DNA of 61,234 nt from JBDKVA01 sp039679375 (GCA_039679375.1 JBDKVA010000069.1:1-61234), one strand, 5' to 3'. Shown: positions 50,544 through 59,636, counted from the first letter of the stretch. A program made the numbers and translations. The notes: generated by a model from the letters alone, not told the origin.

Positions 50544-51755
50544 ATGCCAAACAAGACGCTGGTTCCTGACAAGCTGCAAGGGTATCTGCTTCAGGTGAAG
50601 CATATGCTCTATGAACTCATTTCAGTTGATTACCGTGTTGTCAGTGTTGAGAAACTGGACGATGTGGCTGTGGAGATTGACGAGAAGGTTATCGCTGAGC
50701 AAGTGAAAAGCGTTACGTCAACTAATAACCCAATAGCTGAACGATCCTCAGTTTTTTGGAAAACACTTTATAACTGGTGCACTTACATCGAGGACGGCTC
50801 CTTGCCATCCGAGGCTGTTCTACGCTTTGTTGTTGTTGCGAACGGCACCATTACCCCCGGTGGCATTCAGGAGTCTTTCAAGAATGCCCACTCCGATGCC
50901 GAGGCACAAAAAGCCCTCACCGATGCAAAAACCGCTATCCTCGGTACACCGCCGGATGATCCAACCGCTGATGTATATGCAGCTTTGCCGGATACCTATA
51001 GGGACTACGTGAAATATCTGTTCGATGGCGGTCGGACGAAAACCGTCTGCGATATTATCAAAGCTATGGAAATCGAAATCCATAACGATACCTATGATGA
51101 AGATCTCTTGAAACGGTTCAGCAATCAAACAATCCCCGCCGAATACGCCGACCTGCTGCTGACAGATATGCTCGGTTGGGTTACTCGAACAGTGGAATCA
51201 TTCACGAAGGACAATAAACCTGCCTACATTGCTGCTAAAGACTACCGTGAAGCCTTGAATATACAAATTAGAGCAAGCGATACAAAGACCATTCTTCGAG
51301 CAGTTTCACGAGTTCCTTCAAATGCTGAACAAAGTGGCGAAGTCGAACGGCTGGACACCTATATCAGGCAATTGAAGTTGATTGAAATGGATGACACCAC
51401 TTTATATGAAGCTGCTAGCGATTTTTTGCGGACAAAGGTAGACAAGATCGAGTGGGCACAACGTGGAATTGTGAACGCGCAGAGCTTTGACGATTATCAT
51501 GATGCACTTTTCCGGACTTGGACGAATCGAAAACAGCTTATGGGGCTGCAATACGGAACCGATCCCATCGCTTGCGGGAAAGCGGTATACTTCAATTGTA
51601 GAGATGATTCCGGGCGGCAAAAGCTACAGGGTGTTGAGGCCCCGCCTTTCTTCGGCAGCGGTTCCTTGCAGGGCTTGGCGAACGATCCTGCTGATGCACC
51701 GAGGATTGGATGGCACCCACAGTATATGGATTTACTGAAAGGGGGTAGTGTATGA
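50544..51755 (+). CDS. ABC-3C system effector-like protein with PD-(D/E)xK-type N-terminus
   Basis: 403 residues. The N-terminal 80 residues match the pattern of restriction-endonuclease-like domains: GYLLQVKHMLYELIS, then Glu36-x2-Asp39-Asp40 in SVEKLDDVAVEI and Gln53-x-Lys55 in IAEQVKSV. The C-terminal half (from about 230) is a helical region typical of the large non-ATPase component of ABC three-component systems. ATG 50544 follows GGAGG by 7 nt. It overlaps the middle component by 4 nt. Nuclease activity is inferred from the motif only. Confidence 0.75.
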   Translation: MPNKTLVPDKLQGYLLQVKHMLYELISVDYRVVSVEKLDDVAVEIDEKVIAEQVKSVTSTNNPIAERSSVFWKTLYNWCTYIEDGSLPSEAVLRFVVVANGTITPGGIQESFKNAHSDAEAQKALTDAKTAILGTPPDDPTADVYAALPDTYRDYVKYLFDGGRTKTVCDIIKAMEIEIHNDTYDEDLLKRFSNQTIPAEYADLLLTDMLGWVTRTVESFTKDNKPAYIAAKDYREALNIQIRASDTKTILRAVSRVPSNAEQSGEVERLDTYIRQLKLIEMDDTTLYEAASDFLRTKVDKIEWAQRGIVNAQSFDDYHDALFRTWTNRKQLMGLQYGTDPIACGKAVYFNCRDDSGRQKLQGVEAPPFFGSGSLQGLANDPADAPRIGWHPQYMDLLKGGSV

Positions 51756-52246
51756 GCTTTTCGGATCGCGATGTGATGTATGTGCAAAATCCAGCGATTG
51801 GCGCAGCTTTGCTCTGGCGGTTTATTTGTGGGTATTACTCCAACGAAAACCGACCTATACCTTTCCCTCTGCTGTTCGTGGTTCTGCCCATTGTGTTCCG
51901 TCAAGACCTCTGCACCGTAATCAAAGGCACTCAAAAAGCCAGTGGCTTGTCAAAGGTCTCAGAGAAACTATTCTCAGGCAGGCAAAACGACAGCATTCAT
52001 TATGTGAACACCACTGCTATACAAATGCGCGGGTTAACGCTTGAAGCGTTCAACATTGCCGTTGAGGCAAATCTCGTGTCATTGTCAGCCGAAACCGCGA
52101 CGGTATTCCCGCTGACCACAACTGCTCGCAAATATACCCCCAAAGGCGACTGCAAGGACATGATGGCGGCAACAGAAAAGCTCGGAGCATGGTGCTCCGA
52201 ACTCACACTTCTTGAAATCGCAAAATGGCTGAAAGTGAGGTTTTAA
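51752..52246 (+). CDS. ABC-3C system middle component
   Basis: 164 residues, MSFSDRDVMYVQNPAIGAAL followed by LWRFICGYYSNENRPIPFPL, LFVVLPIVFRQDL and later KYTPKGD and LGAWCSELTLLEIAKWLKVRF. Size, position and the N-PA-hG-A-hhh...F..GY start agree with the middle components described for ABC-3C conflict systems. Its start overlaps the upstream stop (ATGA) and it ends 2 nt before the ATPase start. Confidence 0.8.
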   Translation: MSFSDRDVMYVQNPAIGAALLWRFICGYYSNENRPIPFPLLFVVLPIVFRQDLCTVIKGTQKASGLSKVSEKLFSGRQNDSIHYVNTTAIQMRGLTLEAFNIAVEANLVSLSAETATVFPLTTTARKYTPKGDCKDMMAATEKLGAWCSELTLLEIAKWLKVRF

Positions 52247-52248
52247 AG

Positions 52249-54210
52249 ATGAGGTTTACAATCAACTCTGTCATTTTGTGGTCAAAGAAGGTGGGGTCTT
52301 CTCCCCGTACTGTGCCATTTGACGACCAGTCGGTGAATATCATTACTGGCGCATCGCGCACCGGTAAATCCGCGCTTATTCCAATCATTGACTATTGCCT
52401 TGGTTCAGATAAATGTACCATTCCTGTGGACATCATCCGCAACGCCTGCTCGTGGTTTGGTGTGCTTTTCGATATGGATGGAGAGCAACTCCTCCTTTGT
52501 CGGCGTGAACCCGGCGATAAAGCAACCACTGGTGATATGTTCATCCTTCGAGACAAGGAGATAACGATCCCCGACCAGATAGAAAAAAACAACACGAATA
52601 TCACGTCCATTAAGGATATGTTGAACGAGTTGTTTGGGATGTCATTCCTTGAACTTGATCCCGATGCCGGGGTATTCCGTCCTTCATATCGTGATTTCAT
52701 GGCATTCCTGTTCCAGCCACAAAATATCGTTGCTAACGCTGACGTTCTGTTCTACAAAGCAGATACCATGGAGCACCGCAAAAAGCTCATCGATGTATTT
52801 CCGTATGCACTCGGGGCTGTGACTCCTGAAACGCTTGCCAAACGCAAAGAAATTGAAAGGCTGTCAAAGATATCGGAGCGATTTCAGCGCGATCTGGAAC
52901 AGATCAAAGCCGTTGCCGAAGGGTGGAAGCAGGAAGTTGCTGGCTGGTTGACCCAAGCCCGTGAATACGGCTTGACCAATTATGTTATTAACGATGCTGA
53001 TGGCTTTACTCGTCAGGTTGATGAGCTTCGCGCAATTTCGCAAAAACGAATCACAGATGCCACGGTTGCGCCTGAACGTGTTACATATCTATCCGAAGAC
53101 CTGGTGGCGTTGCGGCGAGATGAACAGAAAACATCCAGTGAATTGTTTGCTGCCCGCAAACGACATACTGAGATGCTCCAACTTACGAAGTCGATGGGCG
53201 AATATGATAAATCACTACAAATCCAGCTTGATCGCCTTGACATATCGACTTGGATCCGTTCCAATATGACGGAACGGAATGTTCTCCCTATTTTTCATCC
53301 AAGCCATGAAAACGCCATGGATGACGTGAATACTTTATGTGATGCGGTCAAGCAGATTGAACTTACCACGACGGAAATGGCTGTTGTGCCAGCCGCCTTT
53401 GAGCGAGAGATGCAGATTGTTCAGGCGCAAATACAGGAGCAGGCTGAAAAGCTGGAAGCCATTCAAAAACGTATTAGGGCTGAGTCACAGGCACTTGCTG
53501 TCCACCGCGAGGAAAGCTATACACTGGAATCGATCTCCCGTTTTCTTGGGCGCATAGAAGCGGCAATAGATACCTACGAACGTATTGGCACAGACAGCGA
53601 GCTTCAAACCAAGCTTGACGAGGTGAATACCCGCATTGAGCAACTTAAAAGAGATGTGAACGAATCTGAAATACGGCGCAAGCAGGACTATGCCCTGAGC
53701 TATTTGAGAGCAGAGATGGGAAAGATTCTCGCCCAATTGGATGTTGAACATCCAGAAGATCCCGTGGAGTTTGTTATCAAAGACTTGACCGTCCGGGTGA
53801 AGAACCAAACAGGGCGCGATGATTACCTATGGGAGATCGGCAGCGCGTCCAATTGGCTATCCTATCATATATCGCTGATTCTTGCCCTGCAACACTTCTT
53901 CCAAACCAAGTCCAGTGTCAATGTGCCGAACTTTATCATTTTCGATCAACCAAGCCAAGTCTACTTCCCGCGCACTCGGTATTCTCCCGACGCGGCTGAA
54001 CTACAACTAAATGATGATGATAAAAACGCGGTCAGGAAGATATTTGAAACCCTATCAGCCTTTGTGAAGAATGCTGGGTTTGACATTCAGATCATCGTTA
54101 CAGAACACGCTGATGACGATGTATGGGGCGACATACCCGATTCCCGCATTCATCTGGTTGAAAAATGGAGAAATAACGTCAAGCTCGTTCCTGTTGAGTG
54201 GCTGGAGTAA
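52249..54210 (+). CDS. ABC-3C system ATPase, DUF3732 family
   Basis: SMC/RecN-like ABC ATPase of 653 residues. Walker A is GASRTGKS (34-41). A long central coiled coil occupies about 200-490. The C-terminal ATPase lobe has WEIGSASNWLSYHISLILAL (signature-like, 535-555) and FIIFDQPSQVYFPR, the Walker B segment. Asp is followed by Gln where most ABC ATPases have the catalytic Glu; DQPSQxYFP is a DUF3732 hallmark. I start at ATG 52249 (GAGG 8 nt upstream) rather than 52225, which lies inside the middle component. The trio forms a compact operon. Confidence 0.88.
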   Translation: MRFTINSVILWSKKVGSSPRTVPFDDQSVNIITGASRTGKSALIPIIDYCLGSDKCTIPVDIIRNACSWFGVLFDMDGEQLLLCRREPGDKATTGDMFILRDKEITIPDQIEKNNTNITSIKDMLNELFGMSFLELDPDAGVFRPSYRDFMAFLFQPQNIVANADVLFYKADTMEHRKKLIDVFPYALGAVTPETLAKRKEIERLSKISERFQRDLEQIKAVAEGWKQEVAGWLTQAREYGLTNYVINDADGFTRQVDELRAISQKRITDATVAPERVTYLSEDLVALRRDEQKTSSELFAARKRHTEMLQLTKSMGEYDKSLQIQLDRLDISTWIRSNMTERNVLPIFHPSHENAMDDVNTLCDAVKQIELTTTEMAVVPAAFEREMQIVQAQIQEQAEKLEAIQKRIRAESQALAVHREESYTLESISRFLGRIEAAIDTYERIGTDSELQTKLDEVNTRIEQLKRDVNESEIRRKQDYALSYLRAEMGKILAQLDVEHPEDPVEFVIKDLTVRVKNQTGRDDYLWEIGSASNWLSYHISLILALQHFFQTKSSVNVPNFIIFDQPSQVYFPRTRYSPDAAELQLNDDDKNAVRKIFETLSAFVKNAGFDIQIIVTEHADDDVWGDIPDSRIHLVEKWRNNVKLVPVEWLE

Positions 54211-54303
54211 AGGAGGAAACTGCCGATGATCAGCGGAGTTGTGCCTTAATTTCCTATTATGTTTATAATCTCCCGCCGGAGTTAAAATCCGGCGAGAGAT
54301 TAC

Positions 54304-54330
54304 CACATCGGGCCAACATGGCCCGATGTT
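54304..54330. repeat. ICE palindrome, copy 13 (ACATC class)
   Basis: CACATCGGGCCAA, C, ATGGCCCGATGTT. The last bases form part of the VirD4 stop codon (54329-54331). It marks the right edge of the ABC-3C module. Confidence 0.9.
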
Positions 54331-56161
54331 AGGCAAACGCCTCCGGGTCGTCCACATCGTCATAGTTGAGAATGTCCTCGTTCTCGTCTATGGTGGCGTC
54401 CTTTCCGGGTACATCTGCCTCGTAAACGGTGTATTGTTCGTTCGGCTTTACCTCCATGCGCCGGTTCAAAAGGGAAGAAATGTCGAAGCTGTTGCGTTTG
54501 TCGGCTTCGGCGGTGTATTTGTAGCAAGGGTGCTTTTTCAAATCGTACTTAGGGGACAGGAAGGGCCGGAGGCCGCGAAGCTGTAAAATGCACTTGCTCC
54601 CATCCATTGTGGTCAGTTCGTCTATGGTCATAAGCTCCTTGCCGAGCCGTTGCAGGTTTTGACCATGACTTTCCTGCTGGCCGCGCGTCCGGCTTTCGGT
54701 ATACATGGAGATTGTTTCTTTCCCCAACGCCTCCGAAAGTTCCTTTACCGTGGTATGCTCCCGGCCTCCGAGAAAAATCACGCTGTCCATATTGCCCATG
54801 ATGGTTTCGGCGTGGTCTTTATACAGGGCCTTTAACTGGCTCTGGGCCTGCAAGAACAGGCACAGGGAAATCTCGCGGGAACGAATGACAGCTACCAGTT
54901 TTTCAAGCTGCGGAACCTGTCCCGTGTTCGCGGCCTCGTCCCAAAGCACCCGCACATGATGGGGCAAGCGCCCGGAATACTTGTTGTCGGCCCGTTCGCA
55001 AAGCAAGTTGAACATCTGCGAAAAGGCCAGCGCCACGATAAAATTGTAGGTGGCGTCCGTGTCGGAGATCACAAAAAAAGCGGCCGTTTTCCTGTCGCCC
55101 ATGCGGTCAAGCTCCAACTCGTCATAGCTCATGATCTCCCGAAGCTGCGGAATGTCGAAGGGAGCTAACCTCGCGCCGCAGGAAATCAGGATACTTTTCG
55201 CTGTTTTGCCGCTGGCGAGCTTATACTTCTTGTACTGCCGTACCGCAAAGTGATTGGGGTTTCGCTTTTCCAGTCCCATGAACATGTAATCCACGGCATT
55301 GCGGAAGTTGTCATCATCTTCTTTTACTTCCATGCTGTTAATCATATCCACAAGGGTATTCATGTTGCGTTCTTCCTCCGGCCCCTCAAAGACGATATAA
55401 GCCACAAGTGCGCAGTACAAGAGGGTTTCAGCCTTCGTCCAAAACTCGTCGCCCTCCTTGCCGTCACCTTTGGTGTTGGTAATCAGAGCGTTCACGAATT
55501 TCAGAATGTCGCTTTCCGTCTTGATGTAGGCCAACGGGTTGTAGTGCATACTTTTCGCAAAGTCGATAGAGTTGAACACCTTGATTTTATAGCCTTTCCT
55601 TTTCAGGAAGGAGCCGACCTGCCCTAAAATACCGCCTTTCGGGTCAACCACCACATAACTACTGTGGGCTTGTAAAAGCTGTGGGGTCAGCCAGAACCTT
55701 GTTTTGCCGGAGCCGGAGGAACCAATAACACAGCAATTCAGGTTTCGGGCGTTTGCGGGGTTCTGGGGGCGCGTGTTCATCGTGAGAAATTCAGTCCCGG
55801 TGAGTATGACGTTGCTCTTGAAAACGGGGTTGATGAACGGCTTGATGTCCTTCGCCGTACCCCATCGGGCGCTCCCATATTCCACATCCTTTCTGAATTT
55901 TTTTGCGTTTTTTATCTTGTAGTACACCACAAGCCGGATAATCACGGCCCCGGCAAGGCCGATCAGCCAATCGGACAATATAAAGCCCGGCGTTATCGTT
56001 TCAAACGTCGGGCCAATGGTTTTTATCATACCGAGCAGCTTTTCCCCAAAGCCTGTTCCGGCCGCGAGGCGGTAGGCTGTGCCGAGCTTCAGACAGCACC
56101 ATAAAATGAACAAGTAGGGGATATTTGGTAGTACATACTGCCTGATTTTATCTGTCCTCAT
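54329..56161 (-). CDS. VirD4-like type IV coupling protein (CD1115 family)
   Basis: Membrane ATPase that delivers the relaxase-DNA complex to the channel. 610 residues. Two N-terminal membrane segments (YLFILWCCLKLGTA; LSDWLIGLAGAVIIRLVVYY) precede Walker A IGSSGSGKT (146-154), Walker B VVDPKG and VRVLWDEAANTGQVPQ near 395. A conserved QAQSQLKALY lies near 430. ATG 56161 follows GGGAGG by 6 nt and overlaps pcfB by 14 nt. In related elements maff2 usually follows directly; here the ABC-3C module lies between. Confidence 0.94.
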   Translation of the reverse strand: MRTDKIRQYVLPNIPYLFILWCCLKLGTAYRLAAGTGFGEKLLGMIKTIGPTFETITPGFILSDWLIGLAGAVIIRLVVYYKIKNAKKFRKDVEYGSARWGTAKDIKPFINPVFKSNVILTGTEFLTMNTRPQNPANARNLNCCVIGSSGSGKTRFWLTPQLLQAHSSYVVVDPKGGILGQVGSFLKRKGYKIKVFNSIDFAKSMHYNPLAYIKTESDILKFVNALITNTKGDGKEGDEFWTKAETLLYCALVAYIVFEGPEEERNMNTLVDMINSMEVKEDDDNFRNAVDYMFMGLEKRNPNHFAVRQYKKYKLASGKTAKSILISCGARLAPFDIPQLREIMSYDELELDRMGDRKTAAFFVISDTDATYNFIVALAFSQMFNLLCERADNKYSGRLPHHVRVLWDEAANTGQVPQLEKLVAVIRSREISLCLFLQAQSQLKALYKDHAETIMGNMDSVIFLGGREHTTVKELSEALGKETISMYTESRTRGQQESHGQNLQRLGKELMTIDELTTMDGSKCILQLRGLRPFLSPKYDLKKHPCYKYTAEADKRNSFDISSLLNRRMEVKPNEQYTVYEADVPGKDATIDENEDILNYDDVDDPEAFA

Positions 56162-56621
56162 GTGCCACCTCCCGTTTCCGCTCCTGCTCACGGGGCCGTG
56201 ACCGCGCCCTTTCTCCAAACTGCTTTAACTGTTGCAGGATAGAGGGCCGCTTGCTTTTTCCCCGGCCCAATACCAGCTTGGTATATTCAGAGAACGCCGC
56301 CGTAATCGCGTCGGCCTGGGCAGACTTAAAAAACAACAGGTACTTTTTTGGCCCGATTTTGTGAAAAGCGTAATCAACGTTGTATTTGCGGGCCACGCGG
56401 TCAAAGAGCTTTGTTTCCCCGTCCAGCGGCAGGGCGTTCGTGGAAACACGGTGGTTCATCAACTTTTTCACGCTCTGCTTGCCCTGCGGGGTCTGTGCTT
56501 TGTGATACTCCTTTTGGATCTTCCGCAAAACCGCCGCCAACGCCTTTGCCAGCACCTTCGCGGTCAGCTTTGACGCTGTAACGGTTACGGCAATAGCCCT
56601 GCGTTCTATATCTTCCTGCAT
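56148..56621 (-). CDS. PcfB family protein
   Basis: 157 residues, MQEDIERRAIAVTVTASKLT with AKVLAKALAAVLRKI, then GKQSVKKLMNHRVSTNALPL and FDRVARKYNVDYAFHKI. It matches PcfB of enterococcal pCF10 and the protein next to VirD4 in CTn elements; PcfB helps couple relaxosome and coupling protein. A basic C-terminal tail follows. Good ribosome-binding site GGAGG. Confidence 0.88.
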   Translation of the reverse strand: MQEDIERRAIAVTVTASKLTAKVLAKALAAVLRKIQKEYHKAQTPQGKQSVKKLMNHRVSTNALPLDGETKLFDRVARKYNVDYAFHKIGPKKYLLFFKSAQADAITAAFSEYTKLVLGRGKSKRPSILQQLKQFGERARSRPREQERKREVAHEDR

Positions 56622-56686
56622 GAAAAACCTCCTTTCAAACCGCCACTTTTTTTACGGCGGCGGTATATGCAGGGGCGTATGGGGAG

Positions 56687-56713
56687 GACTTCGGGCCAAG
56701 TTGGCCCGAAGTG
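56687..56713. repeat. ICE palindrome, copy 14
   Basis: GACTTCGGGCCAA, G, TTGGCCCGAAGTG, 2 nt after the ardA stop codon and 66 nt upstream of pcfB. Confidence 0.9.
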
Positions 56714-56715
56714 GC

Positions 56716-57417
56716 TTACCGTTCCACATCGGCAAGGCGGGGCCGTTCATGGGAGGGCGCTTCACTGACCGACTGCCGGTATTCCGCGAGTGTTTTCTGT
56801 ATGGACTTCTCCGGCGCGGGATAGGCAAAAATGCGGTGTTCCTCCGGCAGATCATCCCTGCCGTTGTAAAGCTCGACAAAGCTGTTGCCATTTTCCACGA
56901 TATACCCGCCATCCACAAAGCGCCCGTTATCGTCCAAGTCCATGTCCCGCCCGTATGCCTCGTAGTCAATGTAATTTTCCAAATGCTCCGGGACTTCCAG
57001 CGTACACATTTCTTCAATGTAGAAGCGCCCTAAATCTTCCTCGTCCTCAATGCCGGGGTAAAACTCATAGCAATCCAAGTTTTGAGCCAAATTGATAAGC
57101 TCCCTGACGCTTCCCGTGTGTTCGCCAAACTCCACGGCGGCGGCAAACTTTTGGGCCTCCTGTTCCTCCATATCGTCAAGCAGGGAGGCCAGATAGTTCA
57201 GTTCATCAATGCTTTCGTATTCGCCCAGGCAGTCGTACAGGCCGGGAATATTGGTTTCATAGTCCGTGATGAACACTTCCTCATACCGTATCCCGTCCAC
57301 ATGGATACGCTTCAAAAGGGCCTGTACGTTCTCCGTTGTGGCGGGGAGCTTCAATAACTCCCCGTCCAGATACCCCTCGTTGTAGCGGCCAAGATTGGTG
57401 ACGAACGCTTCAAGCAT
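56716..57417 (-). CDS. ardA: Antirestriction protein ArdA
   Basis: DNA-mimic protein that blocks type I restriction enzymes in the new host. 233 residues and very acidic (many Asp/Glu, e.g. SLLDDMEEQEAQKF, DCYEFYPGIEDEEDLGRFYI). The ArdA domains start LEAFVTNLGRYNEGYLDGEL and the last recognised region is VPEHLENYIDYEAYGRDMDL. A further 60 residues form an extra tail. Overlaps the upstream gene by 8 nt. Confidence 0.92.
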   Translation of the reverse strand: MLEAFVTNLGRYNEGYLDGELLKLPATTENVQALLKRIHVDGIRYEEVFITDYETNIPGLYDCLGEYESIDELNYLASLLDDMEEQEAQKFAAAVEFGEHTGSVRELINLAQNLDCYEFYPGIEDEEDLGRFYIEEMCTLEVPEHLENYIDYEAYGRDMDLDDNGRFVDGGYIVENGNSFVELYNGRDDLPEEHRIFAYPAPEKSIQKTLAEYRQSVSEAPSHERPRLADVER

Positions 57418-57763
57418 GGTCTTTCGCCCGGCCCTGTGTCTTAACGGTTAAAATTCCGTCCAACGTGGTCGCCGTGATATTCAGACGCCCGGCAACCGCA
57501 ATGTCGTTTTTTACATCCTCGTCAATGCCCGTGCCGCAGATAACCACGACATGAGAGCGGCGCAAAAGGTCGCGGCTCATGTCGATGGCGCTTTTGTGTT
57601 CTTCCGGGATTGCGTCATTGAGGAAAAGCGGGAGATAGAGAAGCGGGCAGACCGGGGAAAACCCGGCCTCGTATACCGCCCGGCAATACTGCGCCGCCTG
57701 TTGGGTGTCGGTAGAGCGGTCGCCGCTCCATGCGGCCGTGATATATGCCAATGGCCTTTTCAT
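57410..57763 (-). CDS. DUF7768/nucleoside 2-deoxyribosyltransferase-like protein
   Basis: 117 residues: MKRPLAYITAAWSGDRSTDT, then CRAVYEAGFSPVCPLLYLPL, DMSRDLLRRSHVVVICG and DVKNDIAVAGRLNITATTLD. The pattern resembles DUF4406/DUF7768 Rossmann-like proteins related to nucleoside deoxyribosyltransferases. ATG 57763 follows GGAGG by 10 nt. It is translated just ahead of ardA; role unknown. Confidence 0.75.
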   Translation of the reverse strand: MKRPLAYITAAWSGDRSTDTQQAAQYCRAVYEAGFSPVCPLLYLPLFLNDAIPEEHKSAIDMSRDLLRRSHVVVICGTGIDEDVKNDIAVAGRLNITATTLDGILTVKTQGRAKDHA

Positions 57764-58064
57764 ATAGAAAATACCTCCGTTCATGTTGCGTTAAGTGGTC
57801 AACCTATCCCCCGCCCTTTCCACTCATGGAAAGGGAGCGGCTCAAAGGAATATATATCCCCGTCGCTTGACAGCCTTAAAGCATAACCGGGAAAGCCAGT
57901 CGAGAGCATGGCCGCCGCGCGCGGCGGTGCTTCGCACTCTTGACAGGCTTTTCCCGGCTATGCTACGGAATAATTGGCGACGGGGAATATTTTATATCCT
58001 TTGAGCTTCGGGGCGCGGGGCAGCGCCCCGCATACCAACATCGGGCCAACATGGCCCGATGTTC
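57764..58064. other. Gene-free region between ParB-like and DUF7768 genes
   Basis: About 300 nt with no gene. It holds the hairpin CCCTTTCC-ACTCAT-GGAAAGGG near 57813-57834, a GC-rich GGGGCGC/GCGCCCC stem near 58010-58030 and ICE palindrome copy 15. Confidence 0.45.
58037..58063. repeat. ICE palindrome, copy 15 (ACATC class)
   Basis: AACATCGGGCCAA, C, ATGGCCCGATGTT, 2 nt after the stop codon of the ParB-like gene (58065). Confidence 0.9.
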
Positions 58065-59606
58065 CTATTTCTCCTGTTCCTGCTTCTTTTCCGGCTTGGA
58101 AAGCTCCGGCTGCTTGGCTTTCCATTCGTCCAGCAGCTTCAAAATCTGGTCTTTCATGTCGCGCGGGGTTTTTTCCTTGCCGAAATACTGGCTCAATTCC
58201 TGACTGGAAATAATCACTTTGTCTACCTCCTTCTTTTCTTCGAGCATGATACCGTCGATCACATCGCCGTTGAGCATACCTTTTTGGTCAAGCTCCCTCA
58301 TGCGCTGCGCCTGTGAGAGCGACGGGGCCGATTGCTGGCCCTCGATGGCATCGGCGATATACCGCTGATTTTTGGGCTTGATATACGACATTTCAACGGC
58401 GGGGGTGAACGCGATTTTCTTTTCGTCCACCATTTTGCTAAGGTCGGAAACAAGGTCGTTGAGCTTGATATACCGCTGCACCAGCTTGACGGTCATCTTA
58501 TTACGCTCTGCTACAATCTCATTGGTGCGTTGTCCGTTGCCGGTTCGCACCCCTTGCCGCTTGATGGCCTCCAACTGCATTTGCAGGGCTTTGGCCCGTT
58601 CGCTCGGCAGGATATTTTCGCGCTGATTGGTGTTGTCCTCCACCATCTGCGTGATGGCTTCCTCGTCGGTGAGATTGCGGACGATACAGGGCATTTCAAA
58701 ATACCCGGCAAGCTCGCTGGCCTTCTGGCGGCGGTGGCCGGATACGATTTCATACCCGCCGTCCTCGCGGGGCCGGACAATGGCGGGTTGGGTGACGCCC
58801 TTGTCCTTGACGCTCTCCACCATAGCCCGCATTTCTTCATCGTCCCTTATCTGAAAGGGATGATTCTTGAAAGCGTGAAGCTCGGACAGATTGAGATATA
58901 CAATTTGTTCCGGCTCACCTTTGCGCGGGGCCTCTTTCGGCTCCGGCGGCTTTTCCGGCTCCGGGGGAGGGGCTACCTCTTTCACCGGGGCCTTTTTTTC
59001 GGCGGCAGGGTCAGGAATTGGCTTCCCATCCGGCAGGGGTGACGTGCGCTTTCCTTCCATGAAGTCAATCACCTGCGCGTTTCGGGCCTTCCGTGTTTGC
59101 CCGACCTTTTGAGCGGGAGTAAGCTCCGATTCCTTTTCCGGCCCTTTGGCTTTTTCCGATGTGGGGGCCTTATCCTCTTTGGCAGGCGCCGCCTTTTCGG
59201 CCTTCTCGGCTTTGGAGGGCTGCTCCTGCCGCGCCGTCTTTTTCTCCGGGGGCTGCTCCGGGGCAGGGGTATCGGGCGGGGTATCCTGTGCGGCAATTTG
59301 CTCCGCCGCCTTGCGTTCGGTTATAAGCTCCTCGATTTTTTCAAACGAAACGACCACATCGCCGGGGGCGGGAATGTCAAAAGGCGCGGGCGGTTCAAGC
59401 TGTTCTTCGCCTAACTCCCGCAACGCCGCTTCGCCCTCATGGGCGAGTATCGTGGCTTCCTCGTCCGTCAGTTCAGGGGCAGGGGCTTCGCCGCTTTCCG
59501 GCACAGCCGGAATTTCAGGCGCGGATTGGCTATCAATCCCGGTTTCGGGTTCCACAACGACCTGTTCCGCGCCGCTTTCAACGACTGCCAATTTGCTTTT
59601 CGCCAT
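58065..59606 (-). CDS. ParB/RepB/Spo0J family protein of the element, with long acidic Pro-rich N-terminus
   Basis: 513 residues. The first ~250 are low-complexity, rich in Pro, Glu, Lys and Ala (EQPPEKKTARQEQPSKAEKA). The ParB domain starts near 255 with YLNLSELHAFKNHPFQIRDD and contains EIVSGHRRQKASELAG, MVEDNTNQRENILPSERA and a helix-turn-helix that ends KLVQRYIKLNDLVS. GHRR replaces the GERR typical of chromosomal ParB. It may bind element DNA for partition or regulation; palindrome copies 15 and 16 flank it. ATG 59606 has a perfect AAAGGAGGT. Confidence 0.9.
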   Translation of the reverse strand: MAKSKLAVVESGAEQVVVEPETGIDSQSAPEIPAVPESGEAPAPELTDEEATILAHEGEAALRELGEEQLEPPAPFDIPAPGDVVVSFEKIEELITERKAAEQIAAQDTPPDTPAPEQPPEKKTARQEQPSKAEKAEKAAPAKEDKAPTSEKAKGPEKESELTPAQKVGQTRKARNAQVIDFMEGKRTSPLPDGKPIPDPAAEKKAPVKEVAPPPEPEKPPEPKEAPRKGEPEQIVYLNLSELHAFKNHPFQIRDDEEMRAMVESVKDKGVTQPAIVRPREDGGYEIVSGHRRQKASELAGYFEMPCIVRNLTDEEAITQMVEDNTNQRENILPSERAKALQMQLEAIKRQGVRTGNGQRTNEIVAERNKMTVKLVQRYIKLNDLVSDLSKMVDEKKIAFTPAVEMSYIKPKNQRYIADAIEGQQSAPSLSQAQRMRELDQKGMLNGDVIDGIMLEEKKEVDKVIISSQELSQYFGKEKTPRDMKDQILKLLDEWKAKQPELSKPEKKQEQEK

Positions 59607-59636
59607 GCGTATTACCTCCTTTGTCTTAAATGGCAT

